Source: Bacteriovoracaceae bacterium
GTDB taxonomy: Bacteria > Bdellovibrionota > Bacteriovoracia > Bacteriovoracales > Bacteriovoracaceae
Length of the DNA: 61,958 nt
NCBI GenBank assembly: GCA_025210745.1
Contig: JAOARC010000017.1
Coordinates: forward strand, 1 to 61,958
Reading direction: 5' to 3'
Below, piece after piece: positions 35,401 to 43,270 of the stretch. The translations under genes and the position numbers were made by a program. Under the pieces are notes generated by a model, which was not told the origin of the DNA, did not search any database, and worked only from the letters and a program-made list of their open reading frames with translations. Within the stretch, counting starts at the first letter, position 1. Each line of letters begins with the position of its first letter.

Positions 35401-36624
35401 TTAAAACAACTCTTCAAGAGCTAATGTATTTCCATCTATTAATATAATTTCACCATATGTGCTTAAAACATCATTTTCAGTCTCAAACTTAGACCTTATA
35501 AAGTCAATTTGCTGCCTATGAGATTCTATAGTCATAGGAATAGAGACGACTCCTCTTGCGAAAAGCCTATCGACTTTTTTATGTTTTTTTTCTAGATCCT
35601 TAAGTTTTGGCATTCGACTAAGTGTTTTTAATGATCGGTTGAATTTGGAAACTAGATTCTCTCTTTTAACTTTCAGCATACTTTTTTGATTTAGAGAAAC
35701 AGACTTTTGAGCTGCCAATGATTTGATAGCCTTTATCTTTCCACCATCATTTGTCTGAAAAATTGGTATTGCAAAGGATACAGCGATACCAGCAGATAAA
35801 AATTCGTCATTCCCCTGCCCTTGATACTCAAAAGTTGGTCCAATGGATATATCTGAATATCCTAATGATTTCTGAACATCGACTTCACTCTTAGCTAACT
35901 CTACCTTGAAATCTTCTAATTTTAAAAGACCACTTTGTTCGTTACTTTGATTAGTTAGTTTAATTTTTTGATAGTCTAAATATTTATAAGTGGGCTTTAT
36001 AGATTCACAGTTCGATAGAAATTTTAGCTTTCCTAGCAATAGAGTTTTTTCGTTCTCTAAATCATTTAATTGAGCTTTATAGTCATTAGACGCTAGCCTT
36101 AACGTAGAAAGAGAAACTCTTTCCTCTGGATTTAACCTCTTTCTAGATGATAGCTTTCTTACAATCTTATCAAATGTTTCAATCGCTTCGCTTACGGCTT
36201 CAACCGTTACGTTCAGTTGTGCAACTCTTTGATAACCAATAATAGCATGCAAATTAGAGTTAAATAAAGCTAAGTCTATTTCAGCTTTCTTAAGCCTTTT
36301 ATAGCTTTTAGCCTTTTCTACTCTCTTACCTCTTTTTGAACCAAATTCAACTACATGCTTAGCTGATAGCGTAAAAGTATTGGTATCAAGTCCAAACTCA
36401 TCTCCTTTCAAATACTCAAAGTCTAACTCAGGATTTGGTCTTTGTTTTGCAACATCTATAACACTAGAAGCCTCTTCAATCTTCTTTTTTGCCTCACTTA
36501 AAATTGGACCTCTGACTTTTACTTGCTGATAAAAGTCTCTAATATCTCTAATATTACATGTTGCATTGCTAGCTAATACGCCATTGCTAGCGAATAGTAA
36601 TGCTACAAATACATATAAATACAT
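35401..36624 (-). CDS. TolC-family channel (CzcC role)
   Basis: A protein of 407 residues with signal peptide (about 1-18, VLA) and a GAGGA ribosome site. N-terminal AKQRPNPELDFEYLKGDEFG and TLSAKHVVEFGSKRGKRVEKA are typical of CzcC/CnrC proteins, followed by two helical hairpin regions. It is the first long gene of the czc-like operon and would give CzcA its outer-membrane exit. Specific assignment as CzcC is from context. Confidence 0.82.
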   Translation of the reverse strand: MYLYVFVALLFASNGVLASNATCNIRDIRDFYQQVKVRGPILSEAKKKIEEASSVIDVAKQRPNPELDFEYLKGDEFGLDTNTFTLSAKHVVEFGSKRGKRVEKAKSYKRLKKAEIDLALFNSNLHAIIGYQRVAQLNVTVEAVSEAIETFDKIVRKLSSRKRLNPEERVSLSTLRLASNDYKAQLNDLENEKTLLLGKLKFLSNCESIKPTYKYLDYQKIKLTNQSNEQSGLLKLEDFKVELAKSEVDVQKSLGYSDISIGPTFEYQGQGNDEFLSAGIAVSFAIPIFQTNDGGKIKAIKSLAAQKSVSLNQKSMLKVKRENLVSKFNRSLKTLSRMPKLKDLEKKHKKVDRLFARGVVSIPMTIESHRQQIDFIRSKFETENDVLSTYGEIILIDGNTLALEELF

Positions 36625-36668
36625 AATTTTTCCTCAATTAATTAATCTAAACTAAAACTTAGTGATGA

Positions 36669-36995
36669 TTAAGCAATTGGGGGACGAATGATATCAAGGA
36701 AATAGTTTTTGATGCTTCCCACTTTTAATAATGGGTACATAATCGAAATTTTTTGGAATTTTGGGTCAAACTCAATATTATTAGAACTTGTTATTAAATT
36801 ATGTGAATGTCCAAGGTGACAGTGGTCATGATGATCCTCTGCCTCGTTATGATCGTTATCACTAGAAGAATGTAAATCAGCTTCAACACAACTAATCTGA
36901 GATTCACAGCTACTATTACTATCATTATGAAAAGAGGCTGACGTAAAATCAGCCAGAACTGTAAATATAATACATAAGATAGCTATATGCTTCAT
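36669..36995 (-). CDS. small exported His-rich protein (CzcI/CopL-like leader gene)
   Basis: A protein of 108 residues from ATG at 36995 (a GTG at 37004 is also possible). It has a signal peptide (about 1-20), two Cys (CESQISC), a His/Asp-rich run (DNDHNEAEDHHDHCHLGHSHN) and ends in RPPIA. The layout, the first-gene position before the czcC-like gene and the proline-rich end resemble CzcI-type small metal-sensing or regulatory proteins. That likeness is by shape and not by clear alignment. It may buffer zinc or regulate the operon. Confidence 0.6.
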   Translation of the reverse strand: MKHIAILCIIFTVLADFTSASFHNDSNSSCESQISCVEADLHSSSDNDHNEAEDHHDHCHLGHSHNLITSSNNIEFDPKFQKISIMYPLLKVGSIKNYFLDIIRPPIA

Positions 36996-37004
36996 AACAT
37001 TCAC

Positions 37005-37033
37005 ATATTATAATAGATTAAATGAGTTTACAA
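37005..37033 (-). promoter_or_regulatory. possible sigma-70 promoter of the czc-like operon
   Basis: Minus strand -35 TTGTAA (37028-37033), 17-base spacer, -10 TAATAT (37005-37010); a TATAAT at 37007-37012 with 15-base spacing is an alternative. The start would fall only a few bases before the His-rich leader gene. No copy of the ECF promoter heptamers is seen here, so this operon appears to be regulated separately from cus. Confidence 0.35.
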
Positions 37034-37088
37034 TAGCACTAAATAAAACTACATACTAATAATTACAATGAACAAGAATTAAAGTATT

Positions 37089-37252
37089 ATCCAAGGTACT
37101 TCTTTCTCTTAGATTTTTCTAACAATCCTTAAATCTAAATAGGCTTGTTGTTTTGTTTAGAAAGTCCTTTAGTAACTGCCAACGTAACATTTTAAAACAC
37201 TAACTTATAAACTTTTTCCTAAGTCTATTCCATCTGATTCTCTATTTAAGTT
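37089..37252 (-). pseudogene. decayed copy of the 3' end of the hybrid kinase gene (receiver-domain remnant)
   Basis: The stretch aligns by eye over about 165 bases with 38038-38204, the 3' end of the intact hybrid kinase gene, in the same orientation. Read on the minus strand it encodes NLNRESDGIDLGKSL then a stop, against FNLDEESDGVKLAKKL in the intact receiver. Stops and frame changes make it non-functional. The vapBC module sits between the decayed and intact copies. Confidence 0.7.
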
Positions 37253-37276
37253 ATTGAAATTACAATATTAAAGTTA

Positions 37277-37327
37277 TTGATTAAAGTCCCGAAAAGATAT
37301 ATACTAATAACTTATCTGGTATATATC
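37277..37327 (+). promoter_or_regulatory. vapBC promoter with palindromic operator
   Basis: -35 TTGATT (37277-37282), 17-base spacer, -10 TATACT (37300-37305). GATATATAC (37296-37304) and its exact complement GTATATATC (37319-37327) are 14 bases apart, about two helical turns centre to centre, and the left half covers the -10. This fits autorepression by a VapB dimer pair. Confidence 0.7.
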
Positions 37328-37339
37328 AAGGAGAAAGCT

Positions 37340-37585
37340 ATGTCAGTAATTAAAGAAACAACCCTATTTATGAATGGAAGAAGTCAAGCTGTTCGAGTTC
37401 CTGCCGACATGAGACTTTCTGGAGAGAAGGCCAATATATTAAAAATTGGAAATATGTTAATTATTACTGAGAATGAAAATGATAATCCATTCTTAGCACT
37501 AGATCTTGCTCAAAAACTTATGCCAGATGACTTCATGGAAGATGGCCGTGACCTTCGTGCGATTCAAAAAAGAGATGATGGGTAG
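37340..37585 (+). CDS. vapB: VapB-type antitoxin
   Basis: A protein of 81 residues; ATG 37340 is chosen for its AAGGAG site 7 bases upstream. The N-terminus (TTLFMNGRSQAVRVPADMRL) is the AbrB/SpoVT-like VapB DNA-binding fold, and the acidic C-terminus (MPDDFMEDGRDLRAIQKRDDG) would wrap the toxin. It neutralises VapC and represses its own promoter. Its stop overlaps the VapC start by one base. Confidence 0.9.
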   Translation: MSVIKETTLFMNGRSQAVRVPADMRLSGEKANILKIGNMLIITENENDNPFLALDLAQKLMPDDFMEDGRDLRAIQKRDDG

Positions 37586-38019
37586 TGGCCTATCTTATTG
37601 ATACAAATGCATTAATAAGGATTGCACAAAAAAAAACAAATTTTGATGCAAATATAAGAACAAAAAATCCAGCTGAACTTTATATATGTGGCGTAACTAT
37701 AGGTGAAATGGTCTTTGGAATTGAAAATAGTTCTTCATCACATAAAGCACAAAATAAAATGTTTCGAGAAGCAATTATGGCCATGTTTCAAGAGCTTTAT
37801 ACGGATAAATCTATTTCCTACGAATATGGAAAAATAAAGGCTGAGTTAAAAAGCTCTAATGCTTATAAGCCTAACAATGAAAATGATATTTGGATTGCTG
37901 CTCATGCTAGAGCCAAAAACATGATCTTAGTAACAGAAAATATAAAAGACTTTTCTTCTATCAGTGGTTTAAGTATTGAGTCGTGGTCTTCCGCTCCCCC
38001 TATAAAACTAATCACATAA
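37585..38019 (+). CDS. vapC: VapC-type PIN-domain toxin
   Basis: A 144-residue PIN-domain ribonuclease beginning at GTG. Catalytic acids are visible: Asp6 in YLIDTNALI, Glu in TIGEMVFGIE and Asp in NDIWIAAHARA, and the C-terminal ENIKDFSSI block. VapC toxins cut tRNA or rRNA when VapB is degraded. Within the mobile element it may act as an addiction module. It is convergent with the kinase gene, whose stop is 8 bases away. Confidence 0.92.
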   Translation: MAYLIDTNALIRIAQKKTNFDANIRTKNPAELYICGVTIGEMVFGIENSSSSHKAQNKMFREAIMAMFQELYTDKSISYEYGKIKAELKSSNAYKPNNENDIWIAAHARAKNMILVTENIKDFSSISGLSIESWSSAPPIKLIT

Positions 38020-38027
38020 TAGAATAT

Positions 38028-40145
38028 TTAATTTTCAATCCATGGAATTTCTTTTCCTTGAATTTTCTTAATAATTCCTAATTCCATAATAGCTTTTTTA
38101 CTTTCTTTAGAAAAATCTTCAGCTGTTGCCAAGGTAATATTTTTAAATCCGAACTTAAAAAGTTTCTTTGCTAACTTTACTCCATCGGATTCTTCATCTA
38201 AGTTAAAATCAATATAAACATTTGCATCCTTATTCAAGGATTCTATATCACTTAAAATCTCAGAAGAAGAAGCATAGCTTATACATTTTATATCTCGAGA
38301 TTCTGCTGCAATCTTCCAAGTCGTTCTTACCAAAGCATCGTCATCGATCAATATCACAGAATAAAGATTCTTTTCATCTTTATTACCCTCTGAATCTTTT
38401 AAAACTAATTTATCGACAGCCAAAGGTATCGACAATTTAAAAATCGTTCCAACGCCCAAGTCAGAAACAACATCAACCTCCCCTCCCATTAACTCAATCG
38501 CTTCTTTTATCTTTGATAAACCTAAACCTTGTCCTCCAGATTTTTCTTTAGTTGTAAAAAACCTTTCAAAGATATTTTCACAGGTTATATCATCCATCCC
38601 ACTACCATTGTCTTCAAAGTAAACAGTAACAAAATTGTTTTCTACTTTTGAAGTTATTTCAATTGTAGAAGACTTTGCTTCAACAGCATTTTTTATTAAA
38701 TTATTAAATATCTGATTAAACAAATTCTTGCTTTGATTAATCAAGCTAGGAACTAAGTCTATTTTAACTTCTATTCCAGAAGCTTTAAAATAGTCGATTC
38801 GAGCAGATTCATACAGACTTCCAAACTGTTTAAAATCAAAGACTTCCTTATTAGAAAAATTTTCATCATTACTTATTTTCTGTATAGACTGATAAAAGCT
38901 TCCGATATTAAATTTTACTAACTCTGCTTCTTTTGGCGATAGCTTTCTTTTTATGGTTTGAAACAAATTATTGAAACAATCAATGTCCACTTTCACATCA
39001 TGTAGAAACTGTCTCGTCAACTTTCCTATAGTATAATCTTTTTCCTTCTTCTTTTCGAATTCAGCTTTTCGACTTAAAAGAACCCAAATCATTAGAATAA
39101 CTGTTAATGGCAATAGATACTTTATTGTAAAGCCTAGATTCACTACTTGCCAAAAAGTTAGAGTGTCACCAATAATACAAAGAGAAAAAACCATAGATAC
39201 ACCTCTAACAATTCTTCTTTCTCTTTCATTAATGATATTTGAACTCATTATAAATAAATATATAAATGGACAAGATACTAGTGGGGCTGCAAACAAAATA
39301 ATTCTTTTATAATAATTGAAATTATCAATTCCCAAAGATGAGCTTATTAAAATTGAGCCTATCACTGTAGCATAGATAAGACTAATTGTTGTATTAAGCT
39401 TAGAGTGCTTTTTTAAAGAGAAGACTTTCGCAACAACTAAGAACAATGTAAGTGCTTGTAAAAGTAATAAACTAAAATGAACTGGGCCTGATAAATAAAG
39501 AGGTTCAAAGATCTCTCTTGGAATCTCAGAAAAGCTAAATAAATAGAGTGATGCAGTTCCACTGAATATACATAGTAAAATTGACTTCGGGCCAGGAGAT
39601 ATAATTGAAGCAATCAACAATGCAATAAAACATATAAAAAGAGTTAGTGAACATATTAAAGTTATACCTGTCCTCTTCACCCAATCAATTATAGAAATTA
39701 ATCTAGCACTTGAATAAGAATCAATAAATATTTTCTTTGACTTTAATCCGAATAGGTTTTGATTTTTATCTTCAACGATAACTTCTAGTGTATTATGTTT
39801 TTCAATCAGCCCATCTGGTATTTGAATAACTACTGATTGATGCCGAATGTATGAATTCTCATCATAAGAAGATATTTTCTTACCATTAAAAAATACTTTT
39901 GCAGTATCTGAAACCTCCCCCAGAAATAAAGAGCAAGATCTTTCGCTAACACATTTACCATTTAATTTAAATTTCGTCCTATAAGTTGCCTTATTATACT
40001 TATTACCAAACTTTTTAAATAAGTCTGTCCCTGTTTTTACTTCATGGCAATTATCTTGATTAAAACATACTTGCCAGTCAGATAGCTCAACATTTGCTGA
40101 AGCAATACCTGCTAGAAAAATAGTTAAAAATAAAAATTTTATCAA
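38028..40145 (-). CDS. hybrid sensor histidine kinase with 7TM-DISM-like N-terminus
   Basis: About 705 residues from a TTG at 40145, which overlaps the cyclase stop by 4 bases and gives a neat signal peptide (IKFLFLTIFLAGIASA); an upstream ATG at 40181 would add 12 residues in a 40-base overlap. A periplasmic jelly-roll-like sensor domain (about 20-150) is followed by seven or eight membrane helices, a DHp region with phospho-acceptor His in LTRQFLHDVKVDI, and an ATPase domain (NNLIKNAVEA, DNGSGM, GGQGLGLSKI). A C-terminal receiver follows (SVILIDDDAL, Asp in VYIDFNLDEES). The layout is of the 7TM-DISM family, which senses carbohydrates or other small ligands. It is the last gene of the signalling operon. 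Confidence 0.85.
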   Translation of the reverse strand: MIKFLFLTIFLAGIASANVELSDWQVCFNQDNCHEVKTGTDLFKKFGNKYNKATYRTKFKLNGKCVSERSCSLFLGEVSDTAKVFFNGKKISSYDENSYIRHQSVVIQIPDGLIEKHNTLEVIVEDKNQNLFGLKSKKIFIDSYSSARLISIIDWVKRTGITLICSLTLFICFIALLIASIISPGPKSILLCIFSGTASLYLFSFSEIPREIFEPLYLSGPVHFSLLLLQALTLFLVVAKVFSLKKHSKLNTTISLIYATVIGSILISSSLGIDNFNYYKRIILFAAPLVSCPFIYLFIMSSNIINERERRIVRGVSMVFSLCIIGDTLTFWQVVNLGFTIKYLLPLTVILMIWVLLSRKAEFEKKKEKDYTIGKLTRQFLHDVKVDIDCFNNLFQTIKRKLSPKEAELVKFNIGSFYQSIQKISNDENFSNKEVFDFKQFGSLYESARIDYFKASGIEVKIDLVPSLINQSKNLFNQIFNNLIKNAVEAKSSTIEITSKVENNFVTVYFEDNGSGMDDITCENIFERFFTTKEKSGGQGLGLSKIKEAIELMGGEVDVVSDLGVGTIFKLSIPLAVDKLVLKDSEGNKDEKNLYSVILIDDDALVRTTWKIAAESRDIKCISYASSSEILSDIESLNKDANVYIDFNLDEESDGVKLAKKLFKFGFKNITLATAEDFSKESKKAIMELGIIKKIQGKEIPWIEN

Positions 40146-40864
40146 AAGCTTAACTCTGACTTTTCGAATAACACTGGGCATACAGGTGATTCAGATGCTC
40201 CAGCAAGAGGCAAAGGAAATCCCATAAATATATATTGTCCTTCCGGGACATTATTAAGATCTAAACATTCAAAAATGACAGCTTTTTGAAATATTGTATT
40301 ATGAATTGGTCTATCTTTGGCTCCCGGTTTGAAATCGGTTGACTTCCATGAAGTACCATACATATTAAAATTCTCACCAGAAACAAGATAGTCTGCAACT
40401 TCTTGAGACATAGTTAATACATAATTAGGGTCATGAGTTCCATTTGAAATCACAGGCATATCATCAACTGTCAAAATCAACTTCTGAGGAACATTGTCAT
40501 TTCCTTGAATATTGCTTAGCTCTTCTTTTAATTCTTCCAAAGAGACTTCCCAATGATAAATGCCTTCCATTCCTTCTACAGCTTGCCACTTCTTCCCCTT
40601 AAACTTTAAAACTGTAACTTCACCATAAAAATGGTTTAGCTTGTTACCACTATAGTAACTATCAACAGTAATCCCATCCTTTTGTGTATGTGCAGGTGCT
40701 TCCATATGAGTTAAGCTGTGAGGCTTTAATATATGTGCATCATAATTTACTGGTGGATGTTTTGGGTTATCCATAGAATATAAATTCTCTTTTGAATAAG
40801 CTGTCCCTTCAAACCACATTCCTGGCATTGATTCTGATATAACTGGACTTAAAACATATGGCAT
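40142..40864 (-). CDS. cyclase-family (kynurenine formamidase-like) protein
   Basis: A protein of 240 residues. The metal-binding motif HSLTHMEAPAH corresponds to HxGTHxDxPxH of the cyclase/kynurenine-formamidase family, with Leu for Gly and Glu for Asp. Other blocks: GNDVPQKLILTVDDMP, YGTSWKSTDF and VIFECLDLNNVPEGQYIFMGFPLPLAGASESP, which contains the family's conserved end. It probably hydrolyses a small amide or lactone. Sitting inside a two-component operon it may make or remove the signal sensed by the hybrid kinase; that is inference. No signal peptide. Confidence 0.75.
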   Translation of the reverse strand: MPYVLSPVISESMPGMWFEGTAYSKENLYSMDNPKHPPVNYDAHILKPHSLTHMEAPAHTQKDGITVDSYYSGNKLNHFYGEVTVLKFKGKKWQAVEGMEGIYHWEVSLEELKEELSNIQGNDNVPQKLILTVDDMPVISNGTHDPNYVLTMSQEVADYLVSGENFNMYGTSWKSTDFKPGAKDRPIHNTIFQKAVIFECLDLNNVPEGQYIFMGFPLPLAGASESPVCPVLFEKSELSF

Positions 40865-40874
40865 AAAAACTTCC

Positions 40875-41090
40875 TTAACTTGCTTCTGAAAACTGTTCTA
40901 ATATTTGATACACATCAGAGTGAGAATCTCTCACTTTAGAAATATACTCTAATGCAGCTTTCAATAGATCAGCTCTATACTCCTCAGAAACATTCTCTTC
41001 TGAACATACGCCCAAAGCAACTTCTATTGCATTTAGTTTTCCATTTAATTCATGTCTAATACTTGAAATTTTCTCTTTAGTTAGTGACAT
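40875..41090 (-). CDS. stand-alone DHp-like phosphotransfer protein
   Basis: A protein of 71 residues, overlapping the upstream regulator gene by 10 bases. It is all helix with a His-kinase-like H box, SSIRHELNGKLNAIEVAL (His13), then a second helix (YRADLLKAALEYISKVRDSHSDVYQIL). It has no ATPase part, so it looks like an isolated DHp or Hpt domain that could shuttle phosphate between the hybrid kinase receiver and the NtrC-type regulator. I know of no named family. Confidence 0.6.
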   Translation of the reverse strand: MSLTKEKISSIRHELNGKLNAIEVALGVCSEENVSEEYRADLLKAALEYISKVRDSHSDVYQILEQFSEAS

Positions 41091-42454
41091 CTTTGTTCCT
41101 CTAATATCTTCTTTCTATATTTATAAACAATACTTCTATTAACGTTGTATTTTTTAGCAGCTTCAAGATCAGTTTTAGAAGTTTCAATAATATACTTCAT
41201 TGCATCCTCCCTAATCTTTTCAACAAAGGCCTTATATCCAAAAGTTTTTAAATATTCTTTTTGATCATCAGAAAAACCTTCTTCAATATCACTGTGAGAA
41301 CGAGGATTTAATCCATCAATATCTAAATGATCAGCATTTAGTTTTTGAATACCTCTTTTAGACCAATTGATGACACTATTTTCTATTTGTCTTGTATTTC
41401 CTTCCCAATCCATCTGCTTTAAAGCAACTTTGGCATCATCTGATATCCTAAAAACCTTTCCTTTAGGATAATGTTCTTTTGCAAAGAGCTTTATAAATGG
41501 CAAGATATCACTTTTTCTAAATCTAAGTGGTAATGTATTGATTCTATTTCTTGATATTCTTTGATAAACGTCTAACCTAAAATCTCCTTCTTTTACAAAT
41601 GTATCAATTTCATCAGTAGCACCAAAGATAATATTCACACTTGTATAGATCTTAGTATTTCCACCTACTCTATAAAAGAATCCTTCATCAATAATTGTTC
41701 GAAGGTTTTGTTGTCCTTTTATACTTAAGTTTTGAACATCATCTAAAAATAAGATTTTTCCCTTGGCTTTTTCAATAAAGCCTATTTTTTGATTGTCTGC
41801 ACCTGTAAAAGCACCTTTTTCATGTCCAAATAAAGCACCATCGACTAATTCTTTAGAAAACGAACCACAATCTACTCTTATAACTTCTTTTGATGGGTCA
41901 ATTAATTTTGAAATAACTTTATTAACAAGCCTTGTTTTTCCTGTTCCTGTTTCTCCTACTACCAAAGCATTTTCAGTTGTATCATCGATGACCTTTAAAG
42001 ATTCTAAAAGACTCTTTCTATAAGTCATACTTGTAGTAAAAATATTAGAATCGAGAAGAACTTCAATGGATGAACCTCTTGATGTTTTCTCATACTCTTT
42101 GAACATGTTTTCTAGTTGTTCAGAAAGATCATTCTTAGATGAAGGCTTAATAAAGTAATTATCAGCCTTACACTCATCCAATAAAAGATTAATTGTTTCA
42201 TCATCATCTCTAGAGCTTAGTACAATAGTATAAATATTAAGCTTCTTGGCCATAGATACAACATTTGCACCACCAAGCTTTGTTCCATCTTTTAACTCTA
42301 AGTCTGCAAATACTAGATCTATTTTATCTTTAGCTAATACTTGTTTAGCTGAATTTGAATTCGTTACGTGCATAACATTGCCGTACTTTTTCAAGTCATG
42401 CTTAATTATAGTTGCCCATAAAATGTCATCTTCCACTAAAAGAATATTACACAT
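41081..42454 (-). CDS. NtrC-family sigma-54-dependent response regulator
   Basis: A protein of 457 residues: receiver (about 1-115, phospho-acceptor Asp in LVFADLELKDG), AAA+ domain (about 130-370) with Walker A VGETGTGKTRL, GHEKGAFTGA (the sigma-54-contact loop) and LFLDDVQNL, then a Fis-type HTH (DLEAAKKYNVNRSIVYKYRKK). It acts with RpoN to open sigma-54 promoters. The neighbouring divergent conjugation operon has such a promoter (42604-42620) and three upstream palindromes, so this is the likely activator of transfer. It leads the operon of DHp-like, cyclase and kinase genes. Confidence 0.93.
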   Translation of the reverse strand: MCNILLVEDDILWATIIKHDLKKYGNVMHVTNSNSAKQVLAKDKIDLVFADLELKDGTKLGGANVVSMAKKLNIYTIVLSSRDDDETINLLLDECKADNYFIKPSSKNDLSEQLENMFKEYEKTSRGSSIEVLLDSNIFTTSMTYRKSLLESLKVIDDTTENALVVGETGTGKTRLVNKVISKLIDPSKEVIRVDCGSFSKELVDGALFGHEKGAFTGADNQKIGFIEKAKGKILFLDDVQNLSIKGQQNLRTIIDEGFFYRVGGNTKIYTSVNIIFGATDEIDTFVKEGDFRLDVYQRISRNRINTLPLRFRKSDILPFIKLFAKEHYPKGKVFRISDDAKVALKQMDWEGNTRQIENSVINWSKRGIQKLNADHLDIDGLNPRSHSDIEEGFSDDQKEYLKTFGYKAFVEKIREDAMKYIIETSKTDLEAAKKYNVNRSIVYKYRKKILEEQRCH

Positions 42455-42493
42455 AATAATTCCTACTTATTTTATTTAGAAGCTTAGCATCAT

Positions 42494-42561
42494 GTTGTTT
42501 TTAAACAACAGATTTGTTGTTTTTCGGAAACATTTACAAACTTGTTTTTTACTAAAAACAA
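42494..42561. promoter_or_regulatory. three palindromic GTTT/AAAC sites (candidate activator-binding UAS)
   Basis: GTTGTTTTTAAACAAC (42494-42509), TGTTTTTCGGAAACA (42518-42532) and TTGTTTTTTACTAAAAACAA (42542-42561). All are inverted repeats with arms of GTTT/AAAC type, lying about 40-110 bases upstream of the sigma-54 promoter and just upstream of the regulator gene, so both directions could be controlled. Confidence 0.65.
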
Positions 42562-42603
42562 CATCATTTCATGTACTTTTAGATACTTACCCGTAATTCA
42601 ATA

Positions 42604-42620
42604 TTGGCATAACTCCTGCT
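42604..42620 (+). promoter_or_regulatory. sigma-54 promoter of the transfer operon
   Basis: TTGGCATAACTCCTGCT has GG and GC separated by exactly 10 bases, matching the -24/-12 consensus TGGCAC-N5-TTGC with two mismatches. The start would be about 42631, ahead of the first gene at 42658 and its AGGAG site. Confidence 0.75.
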
Positions 42621-42657
42621 TTATAGAGGGCAACGAAAGTGGAAATAGGAGAAACTA

Positions 42658-42903
42658 ATGATCAAAAGAATATTAAAGCAACAAACAAAAGCACCAGAAA
42701 AAAACTACTTTAGAAAAATAAAACTATCTAAAGAACCCAAGGATGTTTTTAAACGATGTCCCTACTGTGACAACAAAGATCTATTAGAAATTGAAGACAA
42801 CGTCTTTTGTACATCAGATTCATGTGGATGGAATAGCATTTCTGTATATCAGCAGGCCCAAGAGATTTATTTAAAAGCATTAATGATGAACGGAATTTAT
42901 TAA
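42658..42903 (+). CDS. small zinc-ribbon-like protein, first gene of the transfer operon
   Basis: A protein of 81 residues with a strong ribosome site (TAGGAGAAACTA). Four cysteines form a ribbon-like pair: RCPYC (about 34-37) and CTSDSC (about 51-56). The N-terminus is basic and the rest helical. No family is recognised; it could bind DNA or zinc and regulate the operon, or be an anti-restriction-type small protein. It lies directly after the sigma-54 promoter. Confidence 0.65.
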   Translation: MIKRILKQQTKAPEKNYFRKIKLSKEPKDVFKRCPYCDNKDLLEIEDNVFCTSDSCGWNSISVYQQAQEIYLKALMMNGIY

Positions 42904-42915
42904 GGAGAAAGGACT

Positions 42916-43071
42916 ATGAATAAATATGAACTAGAACTAAATCGTTACTTTTTAAACTTAGAGCATAAGCCTCACCTACAAGATGAAAGATATTTAAAAG
43001 AAATCGAAGCAATTGAGAGAGAAAAACTAAGCTTTAGAAAGAAATTAAAATCATTACTTAAGTTTTATTAA
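42916..43071 (+). CDS. 51-residue basic/acidic helical protein
   Basis: A short frame with a good ribosome site (AAGGAGAAAGGACT before ATG), 12 bases after the previous gene. MNKYELELNRYFLNLEHKP at the start and a Lys-rich helical end (REKLSFRKKLKSLLKFY). No family recognised. Its spacing and ribosome site support translation. Confidence 0.55.
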   Translation: MNKYELELNRYFLNLEHKPHLQDERYLKEIEAIEREKLSFRKKLKSLLKFY

Positions 43072-43087
43072 GAAAGGGAGAAGAAAA

Positions 43088-43249
43088 ATGATTAATCACA
43101 AAGAAGAATGCCCAAGATGCGGGATGAGAGAGTACCAAGAACTATCACTATATGGAATTTGTAACAATTGTTTCTATTTTGAAGAAAGCTTTGAAACAAG
43201 TTTTACAGAACCAGTAGATAGAAAAATGAAAAGATTATTTAACTTATAA
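43088..43249 (+). CDS. 53-residue zinc-ribbon-like protein
   Basis: Starts at ATG 43088 after GGGAGAAGAAAA. Two CxxC pairs (ECPRCG and ICNNCF) predict a zinc-ribbon knuckle. It follows the 51-residue gene by 16 bases and is 21 bases from the large lipoprotein gene. With the gene at 42658 it is the second Cys4 small protein at the operon head. No family is recognised. Confidence 0.6.
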   Translation: MINHKEECPRCGMREYQELSLYGICNNCFYFEESFETSFTEPVDRKMKRLFNL

Positions 43250-43270
43250 ACAACAAGGAGAAAACTAAAC

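Noticed and set aside
36996..37276. ECF promoter copy for the czc-like operon
   Set aside because: The TTGTCAC/TCGTAAT pair seen at 25932-26064 does not occur in this gap.
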